Source of the DNA: Maribacter caenipelagi
Lineage (GTDB): Bacteria; Bacteroidota; Bacteroidia; Flavobacteriales; Flavobacteriaceae
Reading direction: 5' to 3'
Assembly (NCBI RefSeq): GCF_004364175.1
Contig: NZ_SNZW01000013.1
Location: forward strand, 62,001 to 126,000
DNA length: 64,000 nt
In this document: in pieces, positions 8,815 through 17,609 of the stretch
How positions within the stretch are numbered: the first letter of the stretch is position 1
Layout of the letters: every line of letters starts with the position of its first letter
Program-made: the position numbers and the translations under genes
Notes under the pieces: model-generated
Told to the model about the DNA's origin: nothing
Databases searched by the model: none
The model's input: the letters and a program-made list of their open reading frames with translations, nothing else

Positions 8815-11324
8815 ACTCTTAAACTTGCGTTGGGAGTAATGCCTAATGATAAGCGTTCGATAGTTTCAATTGTATTATCATCTTGCAGTCTGTAATAGGT
8901 GTTTAGGGTATTTTGCCTATTTGTAAAATTTAATACAGATACGCCAAAAATAGCATTCATTTTATCGCCCATTTTTAAGGTGTAATTTGCAGATGCGTCT
9001 GCCCTAAAATATTCGGTTAGCCTGCTGCTATTTGGTACTTCGTAATTTATTTCGGTTGGGAAAACGTTTTCATTAATTGGGTCGTTCTCATCAGGTTGTG
9101 TAAAGGGTTTTCCTGATTTGTAATTAAATCCCATTCCTATTTTAAGATTACCAACAGTATAGTTACCTGCAAGTGTAATAGCATGTCTAACATCTAAATT
9201 GTTTGGAAATGTTGCTGGAACCAAAACATCGAACGTATAGTCGTTTTTGTTAAAGGTGTAGCTAAGCCAAACACTATAGTCGTTATTCTTGGTGTTGATC
9301 AAGAATTCAGCTCCCTTAACTACGTATGAGCCAATCTCACCATCAAATTGATTCTGGTTTTGGAAACCCTGTGTATATACATTAATACCATTTACTTCTT
9401 TGTAAAAAGCATCTATGCCTACATATAATGTATTGATGTCATAATTGAAGCCAATTGATCCTTGTTTGCTTTTTGTAATGGGCAGGGCATCACCATCAGA
9501 AAGTATCCACCGTCTTTTTTCAATCCCTAGAAAGTTCTGTTCCAAATCGATAATCTGATTGGTAACCTGACTTTTATATTCGCCTAATACTTCGGTCTTA
9601 AAATTTGGTAGCAGCTCATAGCTAACATTAATGCGAGGTTCAATTATGTATTCTTGAAACGTATCAAGATTTTCAATATAGTTTAATCGACCACCAATGA
9701 ACCCATTAAATTTTTCATCTTCTGAGCAGTAGGATACCTCGCTATATAATCCGTGTTTACGGATAACACCTTTTATATTACTTGCAAAAGGTGGCTGATT
9801 AACGTTAGTGGTGTTTTTAATTCCTGTTTCGGTAAATTCATAACCGTTTATCCAAGCTAGGTTCTCTCTTAATTTGTATTTGGTAGTGAATTTTATATTC
9901 GATTCTTTTACTAGATTGTTTTGTTCCAATTGTTGGGCATTATTGTTGGATATGGATAAGGCGTCCAAATCATACTGAGTATAATAAAAGCTTAGTTGTG
10001 ATGTAAGAACATCTGTCCATTCGCTTTGTAATTCTCCACCAATAGAAAAATTATCCTGATTCAGATTACTTATGTTAGGAGAAAGAGTATCATTAGTTAT
10101 TTCAGAATAATTAAGATTATTACTCATATTTATAAAACTGACACTCGCTTTCTGATATTTATTGATTTCATATATAAACTTAGCGGTGAAATCATAAAAA
10201 TAGAATTCACTTTCACTATTTACTTCTGTATCTTGAAATGCCTTTTCTGAGAATGTCGAGTAAGTTGGGGTGTTTAAGAAATCTGTATATGATCTACGGG
10301 CAGATACTTGTAACGCCATGTTATCTTGAATTGGAATTTCGCCAAAAACATCGCCCGAGATTAAATTTAATCCTGCTCCGCCAGTAAAATTTAAAGGTAA
10401 CTCGTCGGTGGCACGCATACTTAAAGTTCCGCTCACGCCACCACTGTAAATAGCAGATGTACCATTTTTAATGATGGTTACTTTTTCAGTTACATACGGA
10501 TTAAAAGCAGATATTAATCCGAAAAAATGCCCGGTTTGGTACATTTTTATTCCGTCCCAAAGAATTAGATTCTGGTCATTTGTTCCGCCTCGTATGTTAA
10601 TGTCAGAAACGGTTTCGTCAACACTTTTAATTCCGGGTAAAGCCTGTACGGTCTGCAGTATGTCTGGTTCGCTAACTCCAGGTAAGATTCCGAACTCTGA
10701 TGAATTTAATTCAATATTTGTGTTAGCCAGTTTCTTTAGTCCCGTTGTTAAAAATTGGGTTACTATGACTTCTTCTAATTCTTGATAGCTGAGTGCCATC
10801 GCAATCGCTATACATTCGGTAGTTTTTACAAGTTTTTTCGCTTCAATGAAAATGGGTTTGTAACCGAGGTGTTTTATATGCACTAACGAATTGATAGGTA
10901 CGTTTTCAAAGCTGAAAGAACCATTGTCATCTGTAACGCCTGATAAATTAGATTCATAAATTTCTACCGTGGCGCCGGGGATATTGTTTTCTTCAAAATT
11001 GTCTAGAACAAAACCGCAGATAGAAATAGTGGTAGTTTTATTTAGTGTGTAGTAACGATCATTTAATTTTTTGATAGTAATACCGGTTGCATCTCGTAGG
11101 TCTTTAAGAATTTCGTCAAGAGCATTAGAGCTAAATTTTATGATGTAAACCGAATCAACATCAGTATCGGCATAAGAGAATTTTACGTTAAACTTAGATT
11201 CTAGTTCAGATAAGAAATCACGTAATGCTATACTGTCTTTTGTTGTGGTCTGGGCATAACTAGCCCCACTGAAAATCAGCAAGAAAAATAAGGTGGTAAA
11301 AGTATTAAGGTGCTTCTTCAGCAT
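8805..11324 (-). CDS. TonB-dependent receptor with STN and carboxypeptidase-D-like N-terminal domains
   Basis: An outer-membrane receptor of about 839 aa. The order is signal peptide (MLKKHLNTFTTLFFLLIFSG to SYAQ), STN/secretin-N domain (about 25-105) that contacts the FecR partner, carboxypeptidase-regulatory-like beta domain (about 110-190, ISICGFVLDNFEENNIPGATVEIY), plug (VSDINIRGGTNDQNLILWDG) and a beta-barrel ending in the aromatic SLRVQF. The ATG at 11324 is preferred to that at 11345 because it begins the signal peptide; it overlaps the end of fecR by 20 bp. There is no SusD partner, so it is not a glycan Sus pair. The ligand is unknown; siderophore-like or small-molecule uptake is the family expectation. 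Confidence 0.9.
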   Translation of the reverse strand: MLKKHLNTFTTLFFLLIFSGASYAQTTTKDSIALRDFLSELESKFNVKFSYADTDVDSVYIIKFSSNALDEILKDLRDATGITIKKLNDRYYTLNKTTTISICGFVLDNFEENNIPGATVEIYESNLSGVTDDNGSFSFENVPINSLVHIKHLGYKPIFIEAKKLVKTTECIAIAMALSYQELEEVIVTQFLTTGLKKLANTNIELNSSEFGILPGVSEPDILQTVQALPGIKSVDETVSDINIRGGTNDQNLILWDGIKMYQTGHFFGLISAFNPYVTEKVTIIKNGTSAIYSGGVSGTLSMRATDELPLNFTGGAGLNLISGDVFGEIPIQDNMALQVSARRSYTDFLNTPTYSTFSEKAFQDTEVNSESEFYFYDFTAKFIYEINKYQKASVSFINMSNNLNYSEITNDTLSPNISNLNQDNFSIGGELQSEWTDVLTSQLSFYYTQYDLDALSISNNNAQQLEQNNLVKESNIKFTTKYKLRENLAWINGYEFTETGIKNTTNVNQPPFASNIKGVIRKHGLYSEVSYCSEDEKFNGFIGGRLNYIENLDTFQEYIIEPRINVSYELLPNFKTEVLGEYKSQVTNQIIDLEQNFLGIEKRRWILSDGDALPITKSKQGSIGFNYDINTLYVGIDAFYKEVNGINVYTQGFQNQNQFDGEIGSYVVKGAEFLINTKNNDYSVWLSYTFNKNDYTFDVLVPATFPNNLDVRHAITLAGNYTVGNLKIGMGFNYKSGKPFTQPDENDPINENVFPTEINYEVPNSSRLTEYFRADASANYTLKMGDKMNAIFGVSVLNFTNRQNTLNTYYRLQDDNTIETIERLSLGITPNASLRVQF

Positions 11325-12216
11325 AGAACAGCACTTTGTTCCCATCTAAGTTAAACTTAATTTGTAAAGGAAGGCTTATGCTTTTAAGGGCAAGTTCTAA
11401 ATTTTCATTGCTAAAAGATCCCGTAAATAGTTGAGTAGTATCAATATTTTTAGCGTTGACCTCAACATTAAACTGTCGTTGCAGCTCATCTAAAACATAA
11501 TGAAGCGGAATACTTTTAAAAGAACTCTCTTTAGATAACCATGATGGTTCGCCATTGACCATAGCTTTAGACATCGTGCTGTTTCCTGCTATTGTCATTA
11601 AAGAATTTCCGGCAGGTAACTTGGTTTCTTCACCGTTAATAGTAACACTAACCAAGCCTTCAAAACAGGTGACCTCAAAAAAGTTTTCTCTAGATTCTAT
11701 ATTAAATTGCGTGCCTAATACTGTAACCAGGCCCTGAGCAGTTTCTACAGTGAATTTTTTTCCTTTTGCTACTCTAAAATAAGCCTCACCCTTAAGGTCA
11801 ACATTTCTATTGGTATCCCATTTATTCTTGCTAAAAGCTAACTCAGATTCTGCGTTCAAAATTACTTCAGAGGTATCTGGTAAAGTGATGAATTTGTTCT
11901 CAGCATATTCCGTAGAAAAAGATTCGTTTAATGTGCTTAAATAGAAGAATGACCCAGCAATTAATAAGGCCACTACAGCAGCAACACGAAGAAATCTCTT
12001 AAAAGGTGATAAAATAAATACTTTGGTTTCTTTTACGGTCTTCGTTTGATCAATAGATTCCCATGCTTTATCCATATCAAATTCAGGCGATTCCAGCTGC
12101 GAAGCCGTCGCCTTAATTTTCTGATATGTTTCATAAGCTTCAGACTTTTTGAACTCCGCCAATTCGGCATCGGTCAATTCATCATTAAGCCATTTTGCTA
12201 AGTAATTGTCTTGCAT
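11305..12216 (-). CDS. FecR-family anti-sigma factor
   Basis: A 303-aa transmembrane signal transducer. A cytoplasmic N-terminal helical region (about 1-70) binds the sigma factor. One membrane helix follows (about 75-95, VAAVVALLIAGSFFYL). Then come a periplasmic FecR beta domain (about 105-210, containing VDLKGEAYFRVAKGKKFTVET and VLGTQFNIES) and a C-terminal DUF4974 domain (about 230-300) that meets the STN domain of the receptor. It lies between the sigma gene and the TonB-receptor gene, as in FecIRA-type surface signalling cassettes. Confidence 0.92.
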   Translation of the reverse strand: MQDNYLAKWLNDELTDAELAEFKKSEAYETYQKIKATASQLESPEFDMDKAWESIDQTKTVKETKVFILSPFKRFLRVAAVVALLIAGSFFYLSTLNESFSTEYAENKFITLPDTSEVILNAESELAFSKNKWDTNRNVDLKGEAYFRVAKGKKFTVETAQGLVTVLGTQFNIESRENFFEVTCFEGLVSVTINGEETKLPAGNSLMTIAGNSTMSKAMVNGEPSWLSKESSFKSIPLHYVLDELQRQFNVEVNAKNIDTTQLFTGSFSNENLELALKSISLPLQIKFNLDGNKVLFYAEEAP

Positions 12217-12374
12217 ATTTTTAGCTTTGTCTTAGTATAACAACTATGTAGAGGAATACCCTACTTTTTTATTTTTTTATTTTTGTATTAAGTATTAAGT
12301 TAATGGTGGTGGTTAAGAGTACTAAGTAAAAAGTATTAAATAGTTGTGTTGTATAATTGAAATGCATTTTTTTC

Positions 12375-12413
<39 letters not shown>

Positions 12414-12416
12414 CAC

Positions 12417-12947
12417 CTATATCCCATCAATTTGCTCTCTTAAACTTTTCAGTGCCAAATGCATCCTTTTTTCTATCGCTTTTACACTTACTCCTTCCAT
12501 TTCGGCAATTTCTGCATATTTTTTTCCGTCTATCCTATTCAATAAAAAAGTGGTGCGTTGATTTTCTGGCAGGCTGTTCAATGCATTATCCAATTTTTCC
12601 TTAAATTGATTTTCCTCCATAATAAACTCCGGAGATTCATTTGTGGTCTTTAAAGTAGTATCGGCATATTTTAACCTTACTTTTTCTGCCTTAATAACAT
12701 TGAGGTAAAGATTGTTGGCAACAGTATATAAATATGATTTTGCTTTTTCTGGTGCAACTTTGGCACAATTCTCCCACAGCTTTACAAATGCTTCTTGTAC
12801 AGCATCATTGGCTTTTTCTTCATTGCCAAATTTGTAATAAATATAATTGAAGATGGTTTTAGACGTTTCGTTAAAAACCCTTTTGTAAACCTGCTCTTCG
12901 CACACATTTAATTGTTGGTCAGCTTTCAATAGATTGATTTTTACCAA
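12417..12947 (-). CDS. ECF RNA polymerase sigma factor (FecI-like)
   Basis: A sigma-70-family factor of about 176 aa. Region 2 lies near residues 25-90 (FNYIYYKFGNEEKANDAVQEAFVKLWENC). Region 4 is near 120-172 (LPENQRTTFLLNRIDGKKYAEIAEMEGVSVKAIEKRM), with its helix-turn-helix. It heads a sigma-FecR-TonB receptor cassette and should direct transcription of the receptor, perhaps also of the divergent lipoprotein. The start is uncertain: no ATG is present, and the TTG at 12947 overlaps a perfect -7 box, so a TTG at 12929 may be used instead. Confidence 0.9.
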   Translation of the reverse strand: MVKINLLKADQQLNVCEEQVYKRVFNETSKTIFNYIYYKFGNEEKANDAVQEAFVKLWENCAKVAPEKAKSYLYTVANNLYLNVIKAEKVRLKYADTTLKTTNESPEFIMEENQFKEKLDNALNSLPENQRTTFLLNRIDGKKYAEIAEMEGVSVKAIEKRMHLALKSLREQIDGI

Positions 12948-12952
12948 AGATA
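12945..12952 (-). promoter_or_regulatory. -7 box in front of the ECF sigma gene
   Basis: On the minus strand TATCTTTG matches TAnnTTTG exactly. It overlaps the first possible TTG codon of the sigma gene, which argues for a start further downstream or a nearly leaderless transcript. Confidence 0.45.
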
Positions 12953-13035
12953 TTTGAAAAAAAATTAAAAAAGAGGTAGGGTATTTTTAAAGTCGATTGT
13001 TTTAGAAGCATAATAACAAACAATTCCAAGTCATT

Positions 13036-14808
13036 ATGAAAAAATATTTCAAATATGCAATGTACGTTAGCCTACTAACAATTGTACTGAGCTTTACCGC
13101 TTGTCAAGATGAAATCGAAGAAATTAATAACGGTGAAGAGCCAACTGCGATTACAGCAAATTCTTCTACGGCAGATTTAATTCAACGTACCAGTTCTAAC
13201 GATGGTTCTTGGGATAATATCGTTGATGGTACTAGTTGCTTTCAAATCAATTTTCCGTATACGGTTGAAGTTAACGGTTTAATACTTACCATCGATTCTG
13301 AAGAAAATATTGAGCAAATAGAAGAAATTTTTGATAGTGTAGAAGATGATGAAAACCTTCTAGATATAATTTTTCCTATAACAATTACTGCAGGTGACTT
13401 CTCTGAAATTACTATTAACAGTTTAGATGAGTTACGCTTATTAGCTGCAGATTGTAAAGAAGGCGGCGAAGATGATGATATAGAATGTATAGATTTTGTA
13501 TATCCTATGACACTATTCACCTTTAACGTCAACTTAGAGCAGACCAGTACTGTTGAGGTCGCTAGTGATCGCGAGTTGCGTTTGTTCTTCAAAGATTTAG
13601 GGGACGATAACCTTATAAGTTTTGATTTTCCGGTGACCTTAAAATTGTCTGACAATACTACCATCGTAGTTGAAAGTAATGAAGAATTGGCTATCGCGAT
13701 AGAGAATGCAAAAGACGATTGTGATGAAGATGACGACGATGATTACAACGATGACGATTTCAACCAAGATGAATTGAAAGCTGAATTGATTAAGTGTGTA
13801 TGGTTCGTAACAGAATTCAAAAGAAACGATGAAGACCAGACTCCGCAATACGTAAATTACATTTTAAACTTTAAAGAAGACGGTACGGTAAGTACTGGGT
13901 TTAACGGTGCAACTGTGGTTGAAGGTACATGGAGTACAACAGTTGGTGATGATGGAGCAAAACTTACGATGGAATTTGAAGCATCTACAGAATTTAACTT
14001 AGAGTGGAATGTGTACGACTTAGGTGATGATAGAATAAAACTTTATAACGGTGATGGTAACCGTGTTGTCATGAAGCAATTCTGTGAAGAAGATTTGTTG
14101 GAGTTAACTACTGAGGGTGTAACCGAAATATTGAGAGAATGTACTTGGGTCATTAAAAGAGTAAAGAATAACGGCGAACAAATCAATAGATTATTAGGTG
14201 GCGAGTTTGAATTTCAGGCAGAAGGTGTAATAACCCTTTCGAATGACACTACTGTTTCTGAAGGAACATGGGCAATTACTACCAATGCTCAAGGTCGTTT
14301 TGTAGTTGCGATTACTATGGGCGATGAGAATGCCGTAAGTTTTGAATGGTTGTTAAGCGATTTAAAAGATAGAATAATAAAGTTCAATGTTGAGGAGACT
14401 TTCTATGAATTGGTTATCGTTAAAAAATGTATTGATGATGACGATGAGGAAGAAGATATCACTTTCATTAAGAATATGTTTGATAATACAGCATGGGACG
14501 TGGCTTACTTCGCAGAAAATAATGATGAGTCTACAGCGCTTTATACAGATGTAAAGTTATACATGGAAAATGATGGAACGTTGGAAGTAAGAAACTTAAA
14601 CGGTGATGTATTCAGTGCCGGAAATTGGTTTGTATACAGAAATGCTTTTACCGGTAAATTAGAAATGATTATTGCTTTTGAAACTGGTAGTAATTACCTG
14701 CCATTGGCCAATGATTACCAGATTCTGGAGATAGATGAAATGAGAATAGAGCTGAAACATGAGAATGAAACAGGTTTATATGATCATTTGGTCTTAGAAA
14801 GAGAGTAA
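13036..14808 (+). CDS. Highly acidic, internally repeated surface lipoprotein
   Basis: A 590-aa protein with a lipoprotein signal (MKKYFKYAMYVSLLTIVLSF, lipobox Cys at 23, then QDEIEE, which resembles the Bacteroidota surface-export signal). The first half holds two related beta units that each begin with an aromatic-Pro strand (CFQINFPYTVEVNG near 70; CIDFVYPMTLFTFN near 160). Each unit has a second half, IIFPITIT and FDFPVTLKL. The second half holds three lipocalin-like units starting CVWFVTEFK, CTWVIKRVK and TAWDVAYFA, each with a G-x-W strand (EGTWS, EGTWA, AGNWF). Asp-rich linkers separate them. The function is unknown. Its place divergent from the sigma/FecR/receptor cassette suggests co-regulation. 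The Asp tracts could bind calcium or another cation; that is inference. Confidence 0.85.
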   Translation: MKKYFKYAMYVSLLTIVLSFTACQDEIEEINNGEEPTAITANSSTADLIQRTSSNDGSWDNIVDGTSCFQINFPYTVEVNGLILTIDSEENIEQIEEIFDSVEDDENLLDIIFPITITAGDFSEITINSLDELRLLAADCKEGGEDDDIECIDFVYPMTLFTFNVNLEQTSTVEVASDRELRLFFKDLGDDNLISFDFPVTLKLSDNTTIVVESNEELAIAIENAKDDCDEDDDDDYNDDDFNQDELKAELIKCVWFVTEFKRNDEDQTPQYVNYILNFKEDGTVSTGFNGATVVEGTWSTTVGDDGAKLTMEFEASTEFNLEWNVYDLGDDRIKLYNGDGNRVVMKQFCEEDLLELTTEGVTEILRECTWVIKRVKNNGEQINRLLGGEFEFQAEGVITLSNDTTVSEGTWAITTNAQGRFVVAITMGDENAVSFEWLLSDLKDRIIKFNVEETFYELVIVKKCIDDDDEEEDITFIKNMFDNTAWDVAYFAENNDESTALYTDVKLYMENDGTLEVRNLNGDVFSAGNWFVYRNAFTGKLEMIIAFETGSNYLPLANDYQILEIDEMRIELKHENETGLYDHLVLERE

Positions 14809-14932
14809 GATTAGAACATCCAGAAATATACCGTCAACAGTAAAGAGTTGGGCCTCGTTGGCGGTATTGATGGAGGTTTTAACTTGGGAGTTTATGAAAA
14901 TGTAATTCCTTTTTTGCCCCACAACTAAGTTT

Positions 14933-14964
14933 AGAGCATCCATTTTATAATGGGTGCTCTTTTG
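14933..14964 (+). terminator. Strong intrinsic terminator after the acidic lipoprotein
   Basis: A 12-bp stem (AGAGCATCCATT with AATGGGTGCTCT, one G-T pair) with a TTAT loop is followed by TTTTG. The rest of 14809-15041 shows no gene. Confidence 0.85.
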
Positions 14965-15011
14965 TTTTGTTTATTTTATGGTACTTGCTACTGAATTTAC
15001 GCTGATATTAT

Positions 15012-15019
15012 TAAATTTG
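15012..15019 (+). promoter_or_regulatory. -7 box of the ffh-folD promoter
   Basis: TAAATTTG is an exact TAnnTTTG match, 22 bp before the ffh ATG. A TTG at 14985-14987 could serve as the -33 element with a slightly long spacer of 24 bp. Confidence 0.55.
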
Positions 15020-15041
15020 TAACCCCTTAAAAAAGAAAAGA

Positions 15042-16379
15042 ATGTTCGATAATTTAAGCGATAAGCTAGATAAGGCTTTACATGTACTAAAAGGACATGG
15101 TCAGATTACAGAAATTAATGTTGCAGAGACTACCAAAGAAGTACGCCGAGCCTTATTGGATGCGGATGTCAACTTTAAAATAGCCAAAGAATTTACCAAT
15201 AGGGTAAAAGAAAAGGCATTGGGGCAAGATGTATTGACAACTTTACAACCTGGTCAGTTAATGGTCAAGATCGTAAAAGATGAGCTTACTCAATTAATGG
15301 GTGGTGAATCTGAAGGTATTAATCTATCTGGTAATCCATCGGTTATTTTAATGTCCGGTTTACAGGGTTCAGGTAAGACAACCTTTTCTGGTAAACTTGC
15401 AAACTTCTTAAAGACAAAAAAATCTAAAAAACCATTATTGGTAGCTTGTGATGTTTATCGTCCGGCGGCAATAGATCAGTTGCATGTAGTTGGTGAACAG
15501 ATAGATGTTCCTGTATATTCTGATAGAGAAAATACCGATCCGGTTTCTATAGCTCAAGCAGGTATTGCTAAGGCAAAGGCAGAAGGTTTTAATGTAGTGA
15601 TTATTGATACCGCTGGTCGTTTGGCGGTAGATGAGAAAATGATGGCAGAGATATCTGACATTCATAAAGCGATTCAACCGCAAGAGACCTTGTTCGTAGT
15701 AGATTCTATGACAGGGCAGGATGCTGTGAATACGGCAAAAGCCTTCAACGATATTTTGAATTTTGATGGGGTTATCTTAACCAAATTAGATGGTGATACC
15801 CGTGGTGGAGCAGCTATTTCTATTAAGTCGGTTGTAGATAAGCCAATTAAGTTTATTGGTACAGGTGAGAAGATGGAAGCTATTGATGTTTTCTATCCAT
15901 CACGTATGGCAGATCGTATTTTGGGCATGGGTGATGTTATATCGCTTGTTGAAAGAGCCCAAGAGCAGTTCGATGAAGAAGAAGCTAGAAAGATTCAAAA
16001 GAAGATTGCCAAGAATAAATTCGGATTCGATGATTTTCTGAGTCAAATTCAGCAAATCAAGAAGATGGGTAATATGAAAGACCTTATGGGGATGATTCCT
16101 GGTGCAGGAAAAGCCCTAAAAGGTTTAGATATTGACGATGATGCCTTTAAGCATATAGAAGCTATCATTTATTCTATGACTCCGGAGGAGCGTTCTACAC
16201 CATCCAAATTAAATGCAAGTAGAAAAAAGCGTATTGCAAAAGGATCAGGTAGAGAGGTTCAAGAAATCAACCAGCTTTTAAAGCAGTTTGATCAAATGAG
16301 CAAGATGATGAAAATGATGCAAGGCGGTGGCGGTAAGAAAATGATGCAGATGATGGGCGCCATGAAAGGAATGAAATAA
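15042..16379 (+). CDS. ffh: Signal recognition particle protein Ffh (SRP54)
   Basis: The GTPase that, with SRP RNA, brings nascent membrane proteins to FtsY. At 445 aa it has the normal length. An N-terminal helical bundle (about 1-90) is followed by the G domain with P-loop GLQGSGKTT (106-114), DTAGR and TKLDGD. The Met-rich M domain (about 300-445) ends in clusters such as MSKMMKMMQGGGGKKMMQMM. It is first in an operon with folD, 33 bp downstream. Confidence 0.98.
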   Translation: MFDNLSDKLDKALHVLKGHGQITEINVAETTKEVRRALLDADVNFKIAKEFTNRVKEKALGQDVLTTLQPGQLMVKIVKDELTQLMGGESEGINLSGNPSVILMSGLQGSGKTTFSGKLANFLKTKKSKKPLLVACDVYRPAAIDQLHVVGEQIDVPVYSDRENTDPVSIAQAGIAKAKAEGFNVVIIDTAGRLAVDEKMMAEISDIHKAIQPQETLFVVDSMTGQDAVNTAKAFNDILNFDGVILTKLDGDTRGGAAISIKSVVDKPIKFIGTGEKMEAIDVFYPSRMADRILGMGDVISLVERAQEQFDEEEARKIQKKIAKNKFGFDDFLSQIQQIKKMGNMKDLMGMIPGAGKALKGLDIDDDAFKHIEAIIYSMTPEERSTPSKLNASRKKRIAKGSGREVQEINQLLKQFDQMSKMMKMMQGGGGKKMMQMMGAMKGMK

Positions 16380-16412
16380 CAACCGAACAACACAACTTAA
16401 AAAGAGACGGAT

Positions 16413-17297
16413 ATGGAATTATTGGATGGTAAAAAAGTATCCAACGAAATAAAAGAAGAAATCAAGGCCGAAGTAGCCAAGATGAGAGAACGTGGTGAAA
16501 AAGTACCACACTTGGCAGCAATTATTGTCGGTAGTGATGGCGCTAGTTTAACCTATGTAGGCAGTAAAGTTCGTTCTTGCGAACGTATCGGTTTTGAGTC
16601 TACCTTAATTCAAATGCCGAGTACCACTTCTGAGCAAGAATTATTGAAGAAGATTAAAGAATTGAACGTTGATGATGATATCGATGGCTTTATTGTTCAA
16701 TTACCGTTACCAGAACAAATAGATACCCAAAAGGTAATTATGGCCGTAGATCCAGATAAGGATGTTGACGGATTTCACCCTACCAACTTCGGTAAAATGG
16801 CTTTGGATATGAGTACATTCATACCTGCTACTCCGTTCGGTATCCTTGAATTATTGGAGCGCTACAAGGTAGATACAAAAGGTAAACATACGGTAGTTAT
16901 TGGTCGTAGTCATATTGTAGGTAGACCAATGAGTATTTTAATGGGTAGAAAAGGATGGCCAGGTAACTCGACCGTAACACTTACCCATAGTCACACTAAA
17001 AATATTACACAGATCATATCTCAAGCAGATATTGTAATCTCTGCATTGGGAGTGCCAAAGTTCTTAAAAGCGGAAATGGTGAAAGATGATGCTGTAGTAA
17101 TCGATGTAGGTATTACCAGAGTACCAGACGAAACAAAAGAAAAAGGATACTACATTACTGGTGATGTTGATTTTGAAAATGTAAGTAAAAAAGCATCATA
17201 TATTACTCCAGTTCCAGGTGGTGTTGGTCCTATGACTATTGCAATGCTATTGAAAAATACATTGTTAGCACGTGAGAGACACAGAAGTAGAAACTAG
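16413..17297 (+). CDS. folD: Bifunctional methylenetetrahydrofolate dehydrogenase/cyclohydrolase FolD
   Basis: It interconverts 5,10-methylene-, methenyl- and 10-formyl-tetrahydrofolate with NADP. At 294 aa it is of family length. Signature motifs are GFIVQLPLPEQID, PDKDVDGFHP, the dinucleotide-binding VVIGRSHIVGRPM and the C-terminal PVPGGVGPMT. A purine-rich leader (AAAAAGAGACGG) precedes the ATG. It is the second gene of the ffh operon and is followed by a terminator. Confidence 0.97.
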   Translation: MELLDGKKVSNEIKEEIKAEVAKMRERGEKVPHLAAIIVGSDGASLTYVGSKVRSCERIGFESTLIQMPSTTSEQELLKKIKELNVDDDIDGFIVQLPLPEQIDTQKVIMAVDPDKDVDGFHPTNFGKMALDMSTFIPATPFGILELLERYKVDTKGKHTVVIGRSHIVGRPMSILMGRKGWPGNSTVTLTHSHTKNITQIISQADIVISALGVPKFLKAEMVKDDAVVIDVGITRVPDETKEKGYYITGDVDFENVSKKASYITPVPGGVGPMTIAMLLKNTLLARERHRSRN

Positions 17298-17315
17298 TTT
17301 TTTATGAAATTGATG

Positions 17316-17349
17316 AAAAGCCTTGCAATAGTATTGTGGGGCTTTTTTT
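17316..17349 (+). terminator. Intrinsic terminator of the ffh-folD operon
   Basis: An 11-bp stem (AGCCTTGCAAT with ATTGTGGGGCT, including G-T pairs) with an AGT loop is followed by seven T. It lies 18 bp after the folD stop and touches the stop codon of the tiny lipoprotein on the other strand. Confidence 0.8.
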
Positions 17350-17494
17350 ATGCAGGTAATTTCTTGATAGCCACTCCTGTTTCGGTTGTGTCATTAGGTG
17401 TTAAAATATCAATATCATTACTATCGTCATAATCGCAACTGGCTAGTACTGTTATTGAAACTCCGATTAAAAAAACATATAATAATTTTTTCAT
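17348..17494 (-). CDS. Tiny predicted lipoprotein (48 aa)
   Basis: An ATG at 17494 opens a 48-codon frame. The signal peptide (MKKLLYVFLIGVSITVLASC) has a lipobox VLASC, and the mature part of about 28 residues starts CDYDDSNDID and ends GVAIKKLPA. The lipobox, charged N terminus and Asp-rich start after Cys strongly support a real gene. It resembles in build the 67-aa lipoprotein at 44262-44465, which also starts CGKDYD and has a GVA motif. Function unknown. Confidence 0.7.
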   Translation of the reverse strand: MKKLLYVFLIGVSITVLASCDYDDSNDIDILTPNDTTETGVAIKKLPA

Positions 17495-17609
17495 AGCATA
17501 GATTTTTGGGTGCAATTAAGTAGGCTTAGGTATATAAAACGTTGAAATTATAGTCTTGGTATTTGATGTGAATAGAGAATACTGTACCTTTTGTGAAACA
17601 TTTATCGAT

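Noticed and set aside
13242..13664. Long minus-strand frame opposite the acidic lipoprotein gene
   Set aside because: It is a shadow of the plus-strand gene; the Ser-rich translation comes from Asp/Glu codons read in reverse.
14815..14928. Open frame after the acidic lipoprotein stop (Gly-rich, ending in a TAA at 14926-14928)
   Set aside because: No start codon fits well and I see no homology; it may be a decayed 3' remnant but this cannot be supported.
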